The position numbers were made by a program, and so were the translations under genes. DNA of 53,323 bases, from contig PMCF01000131.1 in the NCBI GenBank assembly GCA_003154115.1, positions 1 through 53,323 on the forward strand, read 5' to 3'. Positions 24,707-34,617 of the stretch are shown one piece after another. The notes below the pieces were generated by a model that was not told where the DNA came from, did not search any database, and worked only from the letters and a program-made list of their open reading frames with translations. How positions within the stretch are numbered: position 1 is the first letter of the stretch; the number at the start of each line of letters is the position of its first letter. The stretch is from Anaerolineae bacterium (GTDB lineage Bacteria > Chloroflexota > Anaerolineae > Fen-1058).

Positions 24707-27408
24707 TCGTCACCTCCAACAGCATTTGGCGATCCCGCAAGCGGGGCCGTTTCGTCTCCGCTAATTGCGACAGAGTCAGGTTGTCTGGTTTGGTCGCTGG
24801 TCGCCAGGCGAATCACCGTCTTACGGCCCAGGATGGTCCCCAACTCGCGCACGGCAGCGCGCAGAATGGTGGCCGGGTCGGTGGAACCGCGCACGGCGTT
24901 GGTAATCTGGCGCAGGGCATGTTCGCGCCGGGCCACCTGTTCGGTCTGCTGCGAAAGACGCAAGCCTTCGATGTGCGCGCCCAAGCGTTCGGCAACGGCA
25001 TTGACAAGTTCAAGCGCATCTGTGTTATCAGGTTCAAGACCTTGAACAACGAGCTTGCCAACGGTTTCATCACGGACTTTGAGCGGCAGGCTGAAAGCAG
25101 ACTCTTCAACCTGTTGGTCTGTGTTGTGGTCGTGTGCGCGGACTTCCTTCAAGTCATAAATATAGCTCATGCCTTCACCGGCATTCGCACCCATGTAATC
25201 TTTCCAAGCTTCGCGCGTCAGGCGATGTGAAGCTTGTTCCGCCTCAAAGCGGTAGCGTTCTGCGCTATCAAGCAGGCGCAGGTTTTCGATTTGTTGGGCC
25301 ACCTGGCGTGCCACGGCAAATGTCAAATTTTCCATCTGCGAGCTTCTTTTTTGCTCTTCCATTTCGACCACCAGCGTCCCCATCTTTTCGCCACCGACAG
25401 AGATGGGCGCGGCGAGCGTGTCTAAACCTGAAACCAATTCAGGTTGTTCTGCCTCTGTAAGTGATCTGACTTGATCGCCCTGGAACATGAAACCGATTTG
25501 CTCTGGCTCGTGGATGGCATCCAAGTAATCCACCCAATTGGCGCGGATCAGGCGACGCGCCTGCTTTTCCACTTCGGCCCGGGCTTGTTCGGCTTCGGCG
25601 AGCAGGCTGGCGTTTTGAATGGCGATGGCCAGCTGTCCAGCCAGGGCTTCAAAGGCTGGCAGGATATCCTGGCTCAAGGAGCCGGCCTTATTGCTTTGCA
25701 GGTCGAGCACACCCACCACCCTTTCGCCCACCAGCAAGGGCACAGCCATTTCAGAACGGGTATCCGGCAGGAGGGGATTGGGGCGGAAGGTGGTGCTGGT
25801 GGCGGTATCCGAAATGACCACGGAGCGTTTTTCCACTGCGGCGCGTCCGTTGATCGAGGCGGTATTCAGCGGTAAGCGGTGACCGCGTCCGACTAGTTCT
25901 GTACCCACTGTTCCCGTACCGGCCTGCAGGATCAGGGTGTTCTGGGCGGGGTTAGTCAGATAAACCTGGGTGTAATACAGATCGAACCTTGCGCGGATGA
26001 TCTCCGCCGCATCCTTCAACATCACGTCTAGCGCGCGCACTTGCGATATGGAGCGGCCTACGTCCGCTGCCAGTTCTAGGCTGTGTGTACGTTCGGCCAC
26101 ACGCTCTTCCAGTGTGTCGATTATGTTTCTCAGTTGGGCTGTCATGCTATTGAAGGCGCTGGCTAAAACGCCTAATTCATCCTCGCGGTTGGAGGCGATC
26201 ACTGTATCCAGTTTGCCGGATGCAACCGCTGTGGCGCCATCTTTCAATTCGAGAATGGGTCGAACGAATGAGCGCGATACTAAAAAGGCTACTACAAGCG
26301 CAAGTACGATGACGATAAACCCAGCGACCGATCCAACAGCAGCAACAAAAGTCGTTAACTGGTTTACCGCAGCGAACGCCTCGCTTTGGTCAATTTCAGC
26401 GATAAATGCCCATTGCAAATCGCCAATCTTCACAGGTTGCCACGCAGACAATACGGGCGTGCCGCGATAATCTGTAATGAGAGCGGAACCGCTATTGCCG
26501 CTCAGAGCGTTGTTGGCGGCTTCGGTATCCACCTTTACAGTTAACAGGCTGTTCTTTACGAAACGCGATTCAGAGCGGAACAAATGATCTGCGCCGACGA
26601 GATAGGTCTCGCCGGTATCGCCCAGGCCGGTGCGTTCCTGCATGATGGCGGTGATTTTATCCAACGGCAACTGAAAGGCGAGTACGCCCACGACCTGTCC
26701 CGAATCATAGATCGGCGCGGCGGTAAAAGAGGCTGGCGCGTTCGCCGAGGGGGCATAAAATTGAAAATCACTAAGCGTGGTCTCCCCTTGTTTCAGTTTT
26801 AACGCCGCCTGGAAAACCCTGGCTAGATTGGTATCCACGTATTTGCCGCTAACGAGATTGGTGCCGAAGTCATCTTCTTTGGCATAGGTGTACACCACCT
26901 GTCCGTCGCGATTGATCAGGAAGACATCATAATAGCTATAAGCGCTTACAAAGTTTGATAGATAGGTTGAAAATTGGCGTTGCGCGGCTGTGTAGGTGCT
27001 GCTGTCGCCTGCGTCCGGACGGTCGGGCTTACCCAGATACAAAGCGCGCACCGCGCTCGCTCCAACTGCATTAAATCCAGCGTTAAGGCTGGTCAGCGCA
27101 TCCAGCGTTTGCCGGTTTTGTGAAGTCACTTTTGCATCGCCGACGCGTTCAAAATAATAGGCGGTCAATTGCGCGCTTTTGATGGTACGCACTGATTCTA
27201 GTTGAGCCAATGCATCGGCTTGCAGGGTGGAGCGGGTGAGAGCGATGGTCAAGGCACCGATGAAAATACTGACGATCAGCACAGGGACCAATGCCATCAA
27301 AACGGTAATGCCTGATAATTGGTTGCGCAGCGAGGTACGCAGGAACTGCCAGCGATTGGGAGATAAAATCGGTTTAAGCCAGTTGGTTTTGTGATTTGCC
27401 TGGGACAT
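24703..27408 (-). CDS. Membrane sensor: dCache-HAMP-GAF with two GAF-like units
   Basis: The 901-aa protein has TM1 (about 32-58), an extracytoplasmic dCache-type ligand domain (about 60-345, with [15 protein letters not shown] and [10 protein letters not shown]), TM2 (about 353-378), HAMP (to about 435), a GAF (450-602, [18 protein letters not shown]), and two WxxY-type GAF-like units (617-712, 727-818). The shared tail (about 829-865, [19 protein letters not shown]) is followed by a unique acidic end. No kinase or methyl-accepting domain exists. AGGAGTAATC precedes the start, and the end overlaps the next gene by 4 bases. It should detect an external small molecule and pass the signal to the cytoplasmic partners. 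Confidence 0.92.
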   Translation of the reverse strand: MSQANHKTNWLKPILSPNRWQFLRTSLRNQLSGITVLMALVPVLIVSIFIGALTIALTRSTLQADALAQLESVRTIKSAQLTAYYFERVGDAKVTSQNRQTLDALTSLNAGFNAVGASAVRALYLGKPDRPDAGDSSTYTAAQRQFSTYLSNFVSAYSYYDVFLINRDGQVVYTYAKEDDFGTNLVSGKYVDTNLARVFQAALKLKQGETTLSDFQFYAPSANAPASFTAAPIYDSGQVVGVLAFQLPLDKITAIMQERTGLGDTGETYLVGADHLFRSESRFVKNSLLTVKVDTEAANNALSGNSGSALITDYRGTPVLSAWQPVKIGDLQWAFIAEIDQSEAFAAVNQLTTFVAAVGSVAGFIVIVLALVVAFLVSRSFVRPILELKDGATAVASGKLDTVIASNREDELGVLASAFNSMTAQLRNIIDTLEERVAERTHSLELAADVGRSISQVRALDVMLKDAAEIIRARFDLYYTQVYLTNPAQNTLILQAGTGTVGTELVGRGHRLPLNTASINGRAAVEKRSVVISDTATSTTFRPNPLLPDTRSEMAVPLLVGERVVGVLDLQSNKAGSLSQDILPAFEALAGQLAIAIQNASLLAEAEQARAEVEKQARRLIRANWVDYLDAIHEPEQIGFMFQGDQVRSLTEAEQPELVSGLDTLAAPISVGGEKMGTLVVEMEEQKRSSQMENLTFAVARQVAQQIENLRLLDSAERYRFEAEQASHRLTREAWKDYMGANAGEGMSYIYDLKEVRAHDHNTDQQVEESAFSLPLKVRDETVGKLVVQGLEPDNTDALELVNAVAERLGAHIEGLRLSQQTEQVARREHALRQITNAVRGSTDPATILRAAVRELGTILGRKTVIRLATSDQTRQPDSVAISGDETAPLAGSPNAVGGDE

Positions 27409-27432
27409 ATGATTACTCCTCTGCTAACTGCA

Positions 27433-29340
27433 TCAGTTCTGGCTGGCGTCGTTGTTGCCACCGTCACGGCCGGCGATGCTGGCCGTGACGCGCGATGCGC
27501 CAAGCGCCAGTCCAATTTCGCGGATGGCTGTTTGCAAGGTGTCATCCACTGTAGTGGCGCGTTGGATCTTCTGTCCAATGGCGTTGACCATTGATTCCAA
27601 GTCAACCTGTGATTTGGCTTGTTCAAACGAACGAACGTTTTGAATGGAGGTGGAAACCTGCGCCGCCAATGTGATTTGAATGTTGACGTCTGAATCTGTG
27701 AAACGGCCAACCTGGTCAGACTGCACATCAAAGACGCCAATCACCTTTCCACCGACGATCATGGGGACAGCCAGTTCGGAGCGTGTGTTTGGGAGCAGGG
27801 GATTGGGCAGAAAGTCTGGCGCCTGTGTCACGTCGTTGACGATGACGCCTTTTCGTTCACGGGCGGCGCGGGCCACCAATGATTGTTCACGGTTGAGCGA
27901 GATGGAGAGTCCCTTGGCTTTCATTTGGCGGCCAGGTTCGCCCGCACCGGAAGCCAGCACCAGGTTTTCACCGGCATCATCCAATAGATAGATGTGCGAG
28001 TGGTATAAATTGAAGCGTTCCTTTGTCAGGTCTACCACTTCCTGCAGGAGACGGTCGGTTTCCAGAATGGTGGCTGTGGCGGTTCCCACTTCAGCCACTG
28101 TAGCGAGGTCGGCGGCGCGCCGGCGGACATCTTCGAATGCCTGCCCTAGCCGAGCCGTCATGATATTGAAGGTTTGTGCCAGTGCGCCAACCTCATCGGC
28201 GGAAGTGACCTGCGCCTGAATATCAAATTTACCCGCTGAAATTTCCTGCGCGGTTTTTGTCAACGATGTGATCGGCCGGGTAATTTGTCGTGACAGAATG
28301 ATGGAAATGAAAATGGTGAGTACCAGAACGACCATGACTGTGATAATTGAAAAGGTAAGGGTTTGGGTGCTGCTTGTGCGCGCCGTGATAATACCGTCCG
28401 CGGCAAGCTGCTCGCCCAGTGTGCCGAACTTTGCGACCAGAGCTTCCACTGCGCGCCCGGCGGTAATCATATCTGCATTGTAGGTGTCAATTTCCTTATC
28501 TTTTGCCACCAGGGCATCGAACGCTACCAAGTAGGAATCTGCCTGGAGGTCCAGTTCGTTTTTAAGTGCAGGTTCCAGTAGATCAGTTGATGCGATTTGG
28601 GTTTTTAGCTGTGTAATAAGCGTATGAACTTCGTCAATATATTGTTGGCTTGCGCGCAATAGATAGTTTTTCTCAGACCGGCGGACTTGAAGATAGGTGA
28701 TATTCAATTGCTCCAGGCCTTCCGTATTAGGAAGGCGCTCTTCGAGATTACGCGCGATGGTTGTAAATTCGCCTTCCAGCCCTGTATCCGTGAAGCCTCT
28801 TTCTTGCATTGCGGTAACGAGAGTGGTGAAACTTTGCTCGTACATATCTGTAACTTGAGTCATCGTGGCGATATCCGCCTCGTATTGCGTTTGGGTGACA
28901 TCGCTGGTGGAAACCGTGGCCGCCACAGGTCCGAATGGGGCCAGTTGCTTAATGAGTTCGTGCATGGCCGCAACGTTCATCGAGAAAGTAGGGCCGCGCG
29001 TCCCCAGTTCCACGGGATTAGGGGTGATATAGTTTTCGTACGCCGTATCAAAGCCCTCGCTTTGCCAGCGCATGAGGAAGTTCTTCTCGGCGCGACGGGC
29101 CTGCAAAAGGCGGATCGTCAATTGATCAGATAACCTGCGGACTTCAATACCTTGTGTCAACGTGTCTTCGTAAGCGGTTGTCACCTGCTGCATGCCCCAC
29201 AGGGTGACACCGGCAATGGCCAGCGCAAAGACGAACACAACGCCGAATGCCAGCATCAATTTGGGCGCGAGGCGCAACCTGTCCCAGAAACCAAAGTGCT
29301 TCTCTGATGAAACGGAATTAGAAGTTGAGGCTATATTCAT
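27433..29340 (-). CDS. Membrane sensor: HBM-like helical domain-HAMP-GAF
   Basis: The 635-aa protein has TM1 (about 28-49), an all-helical extracytoplasmic region (50-325), TM2 (about 327-350), HAMP (350-402), one GAF (415-570, FLPNPLLPNTRSELAVPM) and the shared tail (about 580-615, IGQKIQRATTVDD, IREIGLALG). The external region contains the two related motifs QARRAEKNFLMR and QVRRSEKNYLLR near 80 and 218. This repetition and the two-bundle layout resemble the HBM (helical bimodular) domain of McpS-type receptors that bind organic acids. No output domain follows. GGAGTATC precedes the start; 24 bases separate it from the next gene. Confidence 0.9.
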   Translation of the reverse strand: MNIASTSNSVSSEKHFGFWDRLRLAPKLMLAFGVVFVFALAIAGVTLWGMQQVTTAYEDTLTQGIEVRRLSDQLTIRLLQARRAEKNFLMRWQSEGFDTAYENYITPNPVELGTRGPTFSMNVAAMHELIKQLAPFGPVAATVSTSDVTQTQYEADIATMTQVTDMYEQSFTTLVTAMQERGFTDTGLEGEFTTIARNLEERLPNTEGLEQLNITYLQVRRSEKNYLLRASQQYIDEVHTLITQLKTQIASTDLLEPALKNELDLQADSYLVAFDALVAKDKEIDTYNADMITAGRAVEALVAKFGTLGEQLAADGIITARTSSTQTLTFSIITVMVVLVLTIFISIILSRQITRPITSLTKTAQEISAGKFDIQAQVTSADEVGALAQTFNIMTARLGQAFEDVRRRAADLATVAEVGTATATILETDRLLQEVVDLTKERFNLYHSHIYLLDDAGENLVLASGAGEPGRQMKAKGLSISLNREQSLVARAARERKGVIVNDVTQAPDFLPNPLLPNTRSELAVPMIVGGKVIGVFDVQSDQVGRFTDSDVNIQITLAAQVSTSIQNVRSFEQAKSQVDLESMVNAIGQKIQRATTVDDTLQTAIREIGLALGASRVTASIAGRDGGNNDASQN

Positions 29341-29358
29341 TTTGATACTCCATGACCA

Positions 29359-31683
29359 TTAATTGCCTTTGTGCTCGCCAGCCAGCGCTTCGGGATCAAG
29401 CGTCACCAGCGTGGACTTCATGCCCAGCGCGTGACCCAGTTCGCGTGCCGCCATCTGTAACGCCGCTTCAACGCTGGTTGTATTTTGGATCTTTTGGGTG
29501 ATGAGGTTTACTGCGGTTTCGCGCTCCGCTCGATGTTGCGTTTGCATGAAGGAGCGCGCGTTCTGCAAGGCCGTGGCAACCTGAGAGGCCAGCGTGGACT
29601 GAATATTCGCATCTTCATCGGAGAAGGCATTCCGGCGCTCTGATTGCACATCCAGCACACCCAGAAGCTGATCGCCAACGATCATGGGTACAGCCATTTC
29701 GGAGGCAGTATTGGGGAGCAGTGGATTAGGAAGCCAACCCGGATCACTACGTACATCATTGACGATCACGGCCTGGCGGGTACGGGCGGCGCGTGCTACC
29801 AGCGATTGTTCCTGTTCCAACGGAATAGTTGTGGTGCCATGCGTGCCTTCATGTTCATCGCCTTCCTTATAACCACAAGCGACGATTTGAAGTTCCGCAG
29901 TGTTTTCGTTATAGGCGAAGACGTGAGCATGATATAAGCCAAACCCGCGTTGGGTCAAATGGACAACGGATTCCAGCATTTCCTGGATATTACTAATGGT
30001 GGCGGCGGCGGTGCTAATGGTGGCTACTGTTTGCAGTTCCTTCGCGCGCTTGGCTATGATTTCCGTGGATTGAATATTTTGTAATGCAATGGCGACCTGG
30101 TTCGCCACCGATTGGATCAGATCGACGTCCTGCTGCTGAAGACCGTCGACGATGTTGTGTTGCACGTCCAGCACGCCGCGCACCTGCTCACCGACTGCGA
30201 TGGGCACGGCCACCTCGGACTTCGTCTCCTGCAACAGTGGGTTGGGCAGCCAGTTCGGGTCTTGCGAAACATCCGGGATTAGAATGACGGTGTTCGTGTC
30301 GGCGGCGCGTCCCACCAGACCTTTACCCTTAGGAAGGCGATGGCCGCGCGCCAGCAGGGTGGCGCCGGCTTCCCCGGTGCCGCCCGCCATGATCAGCGAT
30401 TGATCGTGGGGGTCGGTCAGGTAGATTTGAGTGTGATAGTAGCCAAACGCCGACCGCATCTGCTCGACCACTTCGCGGACCAGCTGCTCTCGATCGAGAA
30501 TCGTTGACAACTTGCGGCTGACCTCAGTGCTGGTAGCCAGCGCGTGCGTGCGTTCGACCACACGCTGCTCCAGCCCGGTGATCAGGTTGCGAAGTTGCAG
30601 TGTCATCGTATTGAATGCCGTCGCCAGGCTGGCGACCTCGCTGGTGCCACCGACGGCTGCCTGCAACTCGATTTCGCCGTCCGCAATGCGTGTGGCAGTG
30701 CCGGTCAAACTGACTAAGGGCTTAGCCAGGCGCCGCGCTAGATAAGCGCCCAATAGACCGGCCAGAGTCGCAATGACCAGCGTAATCACGATGGAGACCA
30801 CGACTTGCTGAATGACCTCACGGTACGCTTCTTCCCAGGGGAGCTCGGTCACCACGGCCCAGGGCGGCGTGCCCAGCGGCGCATAGGATCCCACCACAGT
30901 GGTTCCTAAAATTCCAGCGGCTGTCTCGGGCATACCTACCCTTGTTGAAGATGGATCAGCGACAAACTTCCGCACTTCCTGCAAGGCCTGTACATTCTCG
31001 CCCTTCAAGACACGGGCCGTATCGCTGAAAGCGATCAAGTTTCCTTGTTCATCGACGACATAGGCCAGGCCCGTTTCGCCCACCTTCAGCTGGTCCACCA
31101 CATCCCACATGGATTTCAGGTTGACCTCCGCTGCCACAATTCCTTGAAAGTCTCCAAAAGCGTCGGTCGCCGGAGTCGCGATAAAGATCATCGGTTCGCT
31201 GGTGTTCGGGTCGATGTAAACGGAGCTAATATACTGCTGCCCCTGTTTGACCTGGGTGAACATCTCATTTGTGAAGAGGTCTGCAGATTTGTCAAACGCC
31301 AACTGCGAAAGACGGGAGGCCCTGGCCGTTGGTTGATCTTGGGTATTCAACGCCACGAGCTGGCGAAAGGCCGGCTCAACTCCCAGCAAGCCCTCCAAAA
31401 TCCGCTGCTGTTCAACGGACGCCTTGGTCGGAAGATTGTCCCGGCCGGCCGCAATTTCCAGGACGCGGAACTTATCGAGAATGAAATTGCTGACCGGCTG
31501 GCTGGCTGTCTGAGCAATCGTCTGCAGTTTGCCGGCGATGACCTGCTGTTGGGCGCTGGCGCTGAAGAAAATCTGCAGCACATTGGTAATCAGGAGCACC
31601 ACCACGCTCAAGACCAGGAAGGTAATGGCCAAGGTCGCGGTCAAGCTGCGGGAAGATGTGGTTTTCCGGGTTTGGTTCTTCAT
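29359..31683 (-). CDS. Membrane sensor: dCache-HAMP-GAF-GAF
   Basis: The 774-aa protein (ATG 31683; a GTG four codons upstream is possible) has TM1 (about 15-38), a dCache domain (45-285, with VYIDPNTSEPMIF and GETGLAYVVDEQGNLIA), TM2 (about 296-317), HAMP (318-372), and two canonical GAF domains (390-535, 550-712), each with WLPNPLL followed by SEVAVPI or SEMAVPM. The tail with LITQKIQNTTSVE and RELGHALG (722-760) matches those of the three sensors downstream. There is no kinase. It follows the two substrate-binding lipoproteins by about 160 bases, so a binding protein may dock on its external domain, though this is inference. Confidence 0.92.
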   Translation of the reverse strand: MKNQTRKTTSSRSLTATLAITFLVLSVVVLLITNVLQIFFSASAQQQVIAGKLQTIAQTASQPVSNFILDKFRVLEIAAGRDNLPTKASVEQQRILEGLLGVEPAFRQLVALNTQDQPTARASRLSQLAFDKSADLFTNEMFTQVKQGQQYISSVYIDPNTSEPMIFIATPATDAFGDFQGIVAAEVNLKSMWDVVDQLKVGETGLAYVVDEQGNLIAFSDTARVLKGENVQALQEVRKFVADPSSTRVGMPETAAGILGTTVVGSYAPLGTPPWAVVTELPWEEAYREVIQQVVVSIVITLVIATLAGLLGAYLARRLAKPLVSLTGTATRIADGEIELQAAVGGTSEVASLATAFNTMTLQLRNLITGLEQRVVERTHALATSTEVSRKLSTILDREQLVREVVEQMRSAFGYYHTQIYLTDPHDQSLIMAGGTGEAGATLLARGHRLPKGKGLVGRAADTNTVILIPDVSQDPNWLPNPLLQETKSEVAVPIAVGEQVRGVLDVQHNIVDGLQQQDVDLIQSVANQVAIALQNIQSTEIIAKRAKELQTVATISTAAATISNIQEMLESVVHLTQRGFGLYHAHVFAYNENTAELQIVACGYKEGDEHEGTHGTTTIPLEQEQSLVARAARTRQAVIVNDVRSDPGWLPNPLLPNTASEMAVPMIVGDQLLGVLDVQSERRNAFSDEDANIQSTLASQVATALQNARSFMQTQHRAERETAVNLITQKIQNTTSVEAALQMAARELGHALGMKSTLVTLDPEALAGEHKGN

Positions 31684-31842
31684 CTCTTTACTCACTCTCA
31701 GTGTGTGTTCAGTGGAGGCACCAGCTCAGCTCTCGGTTGGCTTTTCCTCCAGCAGCTTGCTCGTCGACTCGCGGCAAAAACAACCTTACTGCGAATACTG
31801 CCCAGGCTCGCCTGGCCGCTTCAGATCAACGTCGCACCTGGA

Positions 31843-32865
31843 TCAGCGAATGATTTCCTTCGCCTGCTGTAATAAACTTTGGGGCACCGTGATACCCTGA
31901 GCCTGAGCGACCTTGTAATTGATACTAATGTCGAACTCGGGCGTGAACACCGGAATGGTGCCGACCGCGATACCCTTGAAAACCTTGTCGAGCAGGGGCG
32001 CCGCCAGTTTGCCCGCGGAAACACCCTCGACGTTTACCCCGTAAATGGAGTCATAGCCGCCAGCGGACATCAAGACACCCCCCATAGGTATCTTGTATTC
32101 AGTCGCGAACTTGCCGATGACGGTGAATGGCTCGACGGTCACGGCCAGCGGCTCAGCTAGAAACAGGAACGCATCGTATTTGTTGTCGGCCGTTGGAGCC
32201 AGCGCTTGGAGCTGTGCCTTCAGATCGGCGACATTCTCGGCAGGAACCTCGATCAGCTTCACGCCCGCCGCCTGAGCTGCCGGGCGCAAGGCTTCAAGCT
32301 GCGGAGGGACATTCGGGTAACCTTTTTGATAAGGGACTAGCACTTGCTTGGCTCCCGGCAGCAGCTCGAGCATGATCTCAAAGCGCTTGAGGGCGATGTC
32401 CGGTGAGGGGTAGCGCACGCCGGTGATATTGCCGCCGGGGTTGCGCACACTATCGACCAGTCCCATGCCCTCGATGGAACCATAGTCGAACACGACGGGG
32501 ATGTTAGTCCCTTGGGTGGCCGCTTTGGCTTCCAGCGCTGCTTCAGTTGGAAACGCAAAGATCACATCCACCTTATCGGCGACAAATTTCTTGAGGATGC
32601 TCTGGTACTTGGCAATGTCAAAGTCCGTGACTTGCACATCGTAGCTAATGTTCTTGCCTTCGACATAGCCTAACTCAGTCATTCTGGCTTTAAGGCCATC
32701 GGTGATGTTGGCTACAAAGGTCATTCCGGAGAGGATGCCCACCCGGTACACCTTGGTCTGTTGGGCGCCACCACAGCCGCTCAACAACCAGCTGAGGATG
32801 ATGCCTCCGACGAGGAGCGAACACACCGTGCGAATCCCGTTTTTACGATTGCGCCTGCTGTTCAT
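31843..32865 (-). CDS. ABC-type substrate-binding lipoprotein (TrpX-like family)
   Basis: The 340-aa protein has a lipoprotein signal peptide with the lipobox LLSGC (Cys31) and the fold of the ABC_sub_bind family (VGILSGMTF, ELGYVEGKNISYD, PVVFDYGS, GNITGVRYP, and the closing VGTIPVFTPEF and INYKVAQAQGI). Members bind aromatic amino acids or similar small molecules. No permease or ATPase gene accompanies it in the window, in contrast to trpXYZ operons. It is a paralogue of the protein at 32942-33970. AAGGAGAAATACT precedes the start. Its place between regulators and sensors points to ligand sensing rather than import. Confidence 0.9.
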   Translation of the reverse strand: MNSRRNRKNGIRTVCSLLVGGIILSWLLSGCGGAQQTKVYRVGILSGMTFVANITDGLKARMTELGYVEGKNISYDVQVTDFDIAKYQSILKKFVADKVDVIFAFPTEAALEAKAATQGTNIPVVFDYGSIEGMGLVDSVRNPGGNITGVRYPSPDIALKRFEIMLELLPGAKQVLVPYQKGYPNVPPQLEALRPAAQAAGVKLIEVPAENVADLKAQLQALAPTADNKYDAFLFLAEPLAVTVEPFTVIGKFATEYKIPMGGVLMSAGGYDSIYGVNVEGVSAGKLAAPLLDKVFKGIAVGTIPVFTPEFDISINYKVAQAQGITVPQSLLQQAKEIIR

Positions 32866-32941
32866 AGTATTTCTCCTTCTGCTTTCTTGATAAGTTGTGT
32901 CTCAACTTTTACACTGGCGCTGGCTGCTCATGATATCATTC

Positions 32942-33970
32942 TTAACGAATGATGTTGCTGGCCTGCCGCAGTAGACCATCTGGTATGGTCAGCCCCAACT
33001 GCTGAGCGACTTTGTAATTGATCATCAGAGTTTGCTCGGGAGTGACCACTGGGATGGTGCCAACCTGGGTCCCTTTGAGAACTTTATCAGCCACAGGCGC
33101 AGCGAGCTCGCCCAGTCCTTTGGTGTCGGTACCGTTAATAAACAGCGCGCCCTGTTCTGCCTGGTAGGCGACGCCACCGGCCAGCGGCAGATTGTGTTCG
33201 GCCGCAAACTTGCTGAGCACGGCAAAATTAGCCGGCGGAGTGCTGAAATTGTCCGGCATCGTCATGAGAGCATCCAGGCCCAGATCAGCCGCTTGAGCTC
33301 GCGCCGCGAGATCGGCCCCGATTTCTTCTAGTGCAGTGGCGGGCACTTCCACCAGGGTTATTCCCAACTTCGCGGCTTCCGGACGTACTGCTTCGAGAGC
33401 AACGGCTGTATTCGGACCATTCTTGTCGTAACCGATCCAGACGCGTTTAACCTGGGGAGCCATCTCGTGCAAGAGATCTAAGCGCCGGCCCATCAGTTCC
33501 GGGCCAGGGTAGCGCACCCCACTCGTGTTTCCACCCGGTTCGCGTACACTCTTGACCAGGTCGTTGTCTTCTATTTGGAGGTAAGCAAACACTACTGGAA
33601 TATTCGCCCCCTGGGCGGCGGCATAGGCGCCGATGGCCGCTGGACTGGGAAACGCGAAGATCAAGTCAACCTTGGCGTCCACCAATTGCTGAGCCACGCC
33701 TTGATCCTCGGCCGTAGTCGCGTTGTCAGGCGCTTTCACCGTGGTATATATGATATTCTGACCTTCTACGTATCCTAAGGCGGTCATTGTGGCCTTGAAC
33801 CCGTCACTGATGGGGGTAAAACTTGTCCCGCCAATTAAGATGCCCACGTGATAAACCTTGGGCTGCTGAGCGCCGCCACAACCGCTCAGCAGTAAAGCGG
33901 TCACCAAGATCAATAGAAGTAAACTCCAGCCTGTGCGGATTTTGTTGTGAGAACGATAATGGCCTAACAT
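32942..33970 (-). CDS. ABC-type substrate-binding lipoprotein, paralogue
   Basis: The 342-aa protein (start ATG 33970 with AAAGGG upstream; a 14-codon longer frame lacks a ribosome site) has the lipobox LLLSGC with Cys31 and the same domain as its neighbour: HVGILIGGTSF, ALGYVEGQNIIY, PVVFAYLQ, GNTSGVRYPG, VGTIPVVTPEQ and INYKVAQQLGL. The ligand-pocket stretches differ between the two, so they may bind different molecules. It is the upstream one of the pair, 98 bases after a lone receiver gene. No transporter subunits are present. Confidence 0.9.
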   Translation of the reverse strand: MLGHYRSHNKIRTGWSLLLLILVTALLLSGCGGAQQPKVYHVGILIGGTSFTPISDGFKATMTALGYVEGQNIIYTTVKAPDNATTAEDQGVAQQLVDAKVDLIFAFPSPAAIGAYAAAQGANIPVVFAYLQIEDNDLVKSVREPGGNTSGVRYPGPELMGRRLDLLHEMAPQVKRVWIGYDKNGPNTAVALEAVRPEAAKLGITLVEVPATALEEIGADLAARAQAADLGLDALMTMPDNFSTPPANFAVLSKFAAEHNLPLAGGVAYQAEQGALFINGTDTKGLGELAAPVADKVLKGTQVGTIPVVTPEQTLMINYKVAQQLGLTIPDGLLRQASNIIR

Positions 33971-34068
33971 GTTTTTTTCCCTTTCTGACTTTGCTAAGAA
34001 TTCTGGTAGCACTCAATAGTTCGTCTGTTCCAACTTAAATCGGATCACTTCATGTACTCTGCCTCTCG

Positions 34069-34506
34069 TTAAGTGCACGCTGGTGTCGACGAAGATGCCG
34101 GGTACAGGCCGTGCAGGGCACTCTCGACCAGGCCTTGAATCTGTTTCGGGTAGACCGGCTTGATCAAATAATCGTCGACTTGAACCCGCTGGCTGAGTTC
34201 GACCAGTTTGGCGCTGTGATGCGCAGTGATGAGAATGGTGCGCACTGGCTGGCGGATCGGCAAAGCGCGCAGCTGTTCGATCAGCTCCAAGCCGGTCATG
34301 CCTGGCATCAGATAATCGACGATCAGTACGTCAACCCCCTCACCGACGATCGCCAGCGCTTCCTGTCCGTTGAGCGCGGTGAGAATCTTGGCAGACGGAT
34401 GAATCCCTTCAAGAATCCGGGCCAGCGTGGCTCCGGTGTTGGGATGATCGTCAACGATTAGAATACGAACCTGCCCTTCGGGTGAGGGTGAAGTCAGATC
34501 AGCCAT
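34069..34506 (-). CDS. Single-domain response regulator
   Basis: The 145-aa protein is a receiver with ILIVDDHPNT, phosphoacceptor Asp64 in VLIVDYLMPGMTG, ILITAHHS and Lys in YLIKPVYP, plus a short Ser/Thr/Pro tail. It has no output domain. It lies between the winged-helix regulator and the substrate-binding proteins, about 110 bases from the former. It is likely a second target of the membrane kinase at 35475-38630. Confidence 0.92.
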   Translation of the reverse strand: MADLTSPSPEGQVRILIVDDHPNTGATLARILEGIHPSAKILTALNGQEALAIVGEGVDVLIVDYLMPGMTGLELIEQLRALPIRQPVRTILITAHHSAKLVELSQRVQVDDYLIKPVYPKQIQGLVESALHGLYPASSSTPACT

Positions 34507-34617
34507 GCTTCCATTATGAAGTCATTTGGCTGAACGGAAGGTTAGGCTTGTGAGGGATTTGTTGGTGAAGGTTGGTTACGGAATGCTTGCAGAAGGATTG
34601 CAAGCCGGCAACACTGC

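Noticed and set aside
34585..34605. GCTTGCA...TGCAAGC hairpin as a terminator between two regulator genes
   Set aside because: The stem is only seven pairs and no T run follows on the minus strand, so it was not annotated as a terminator.
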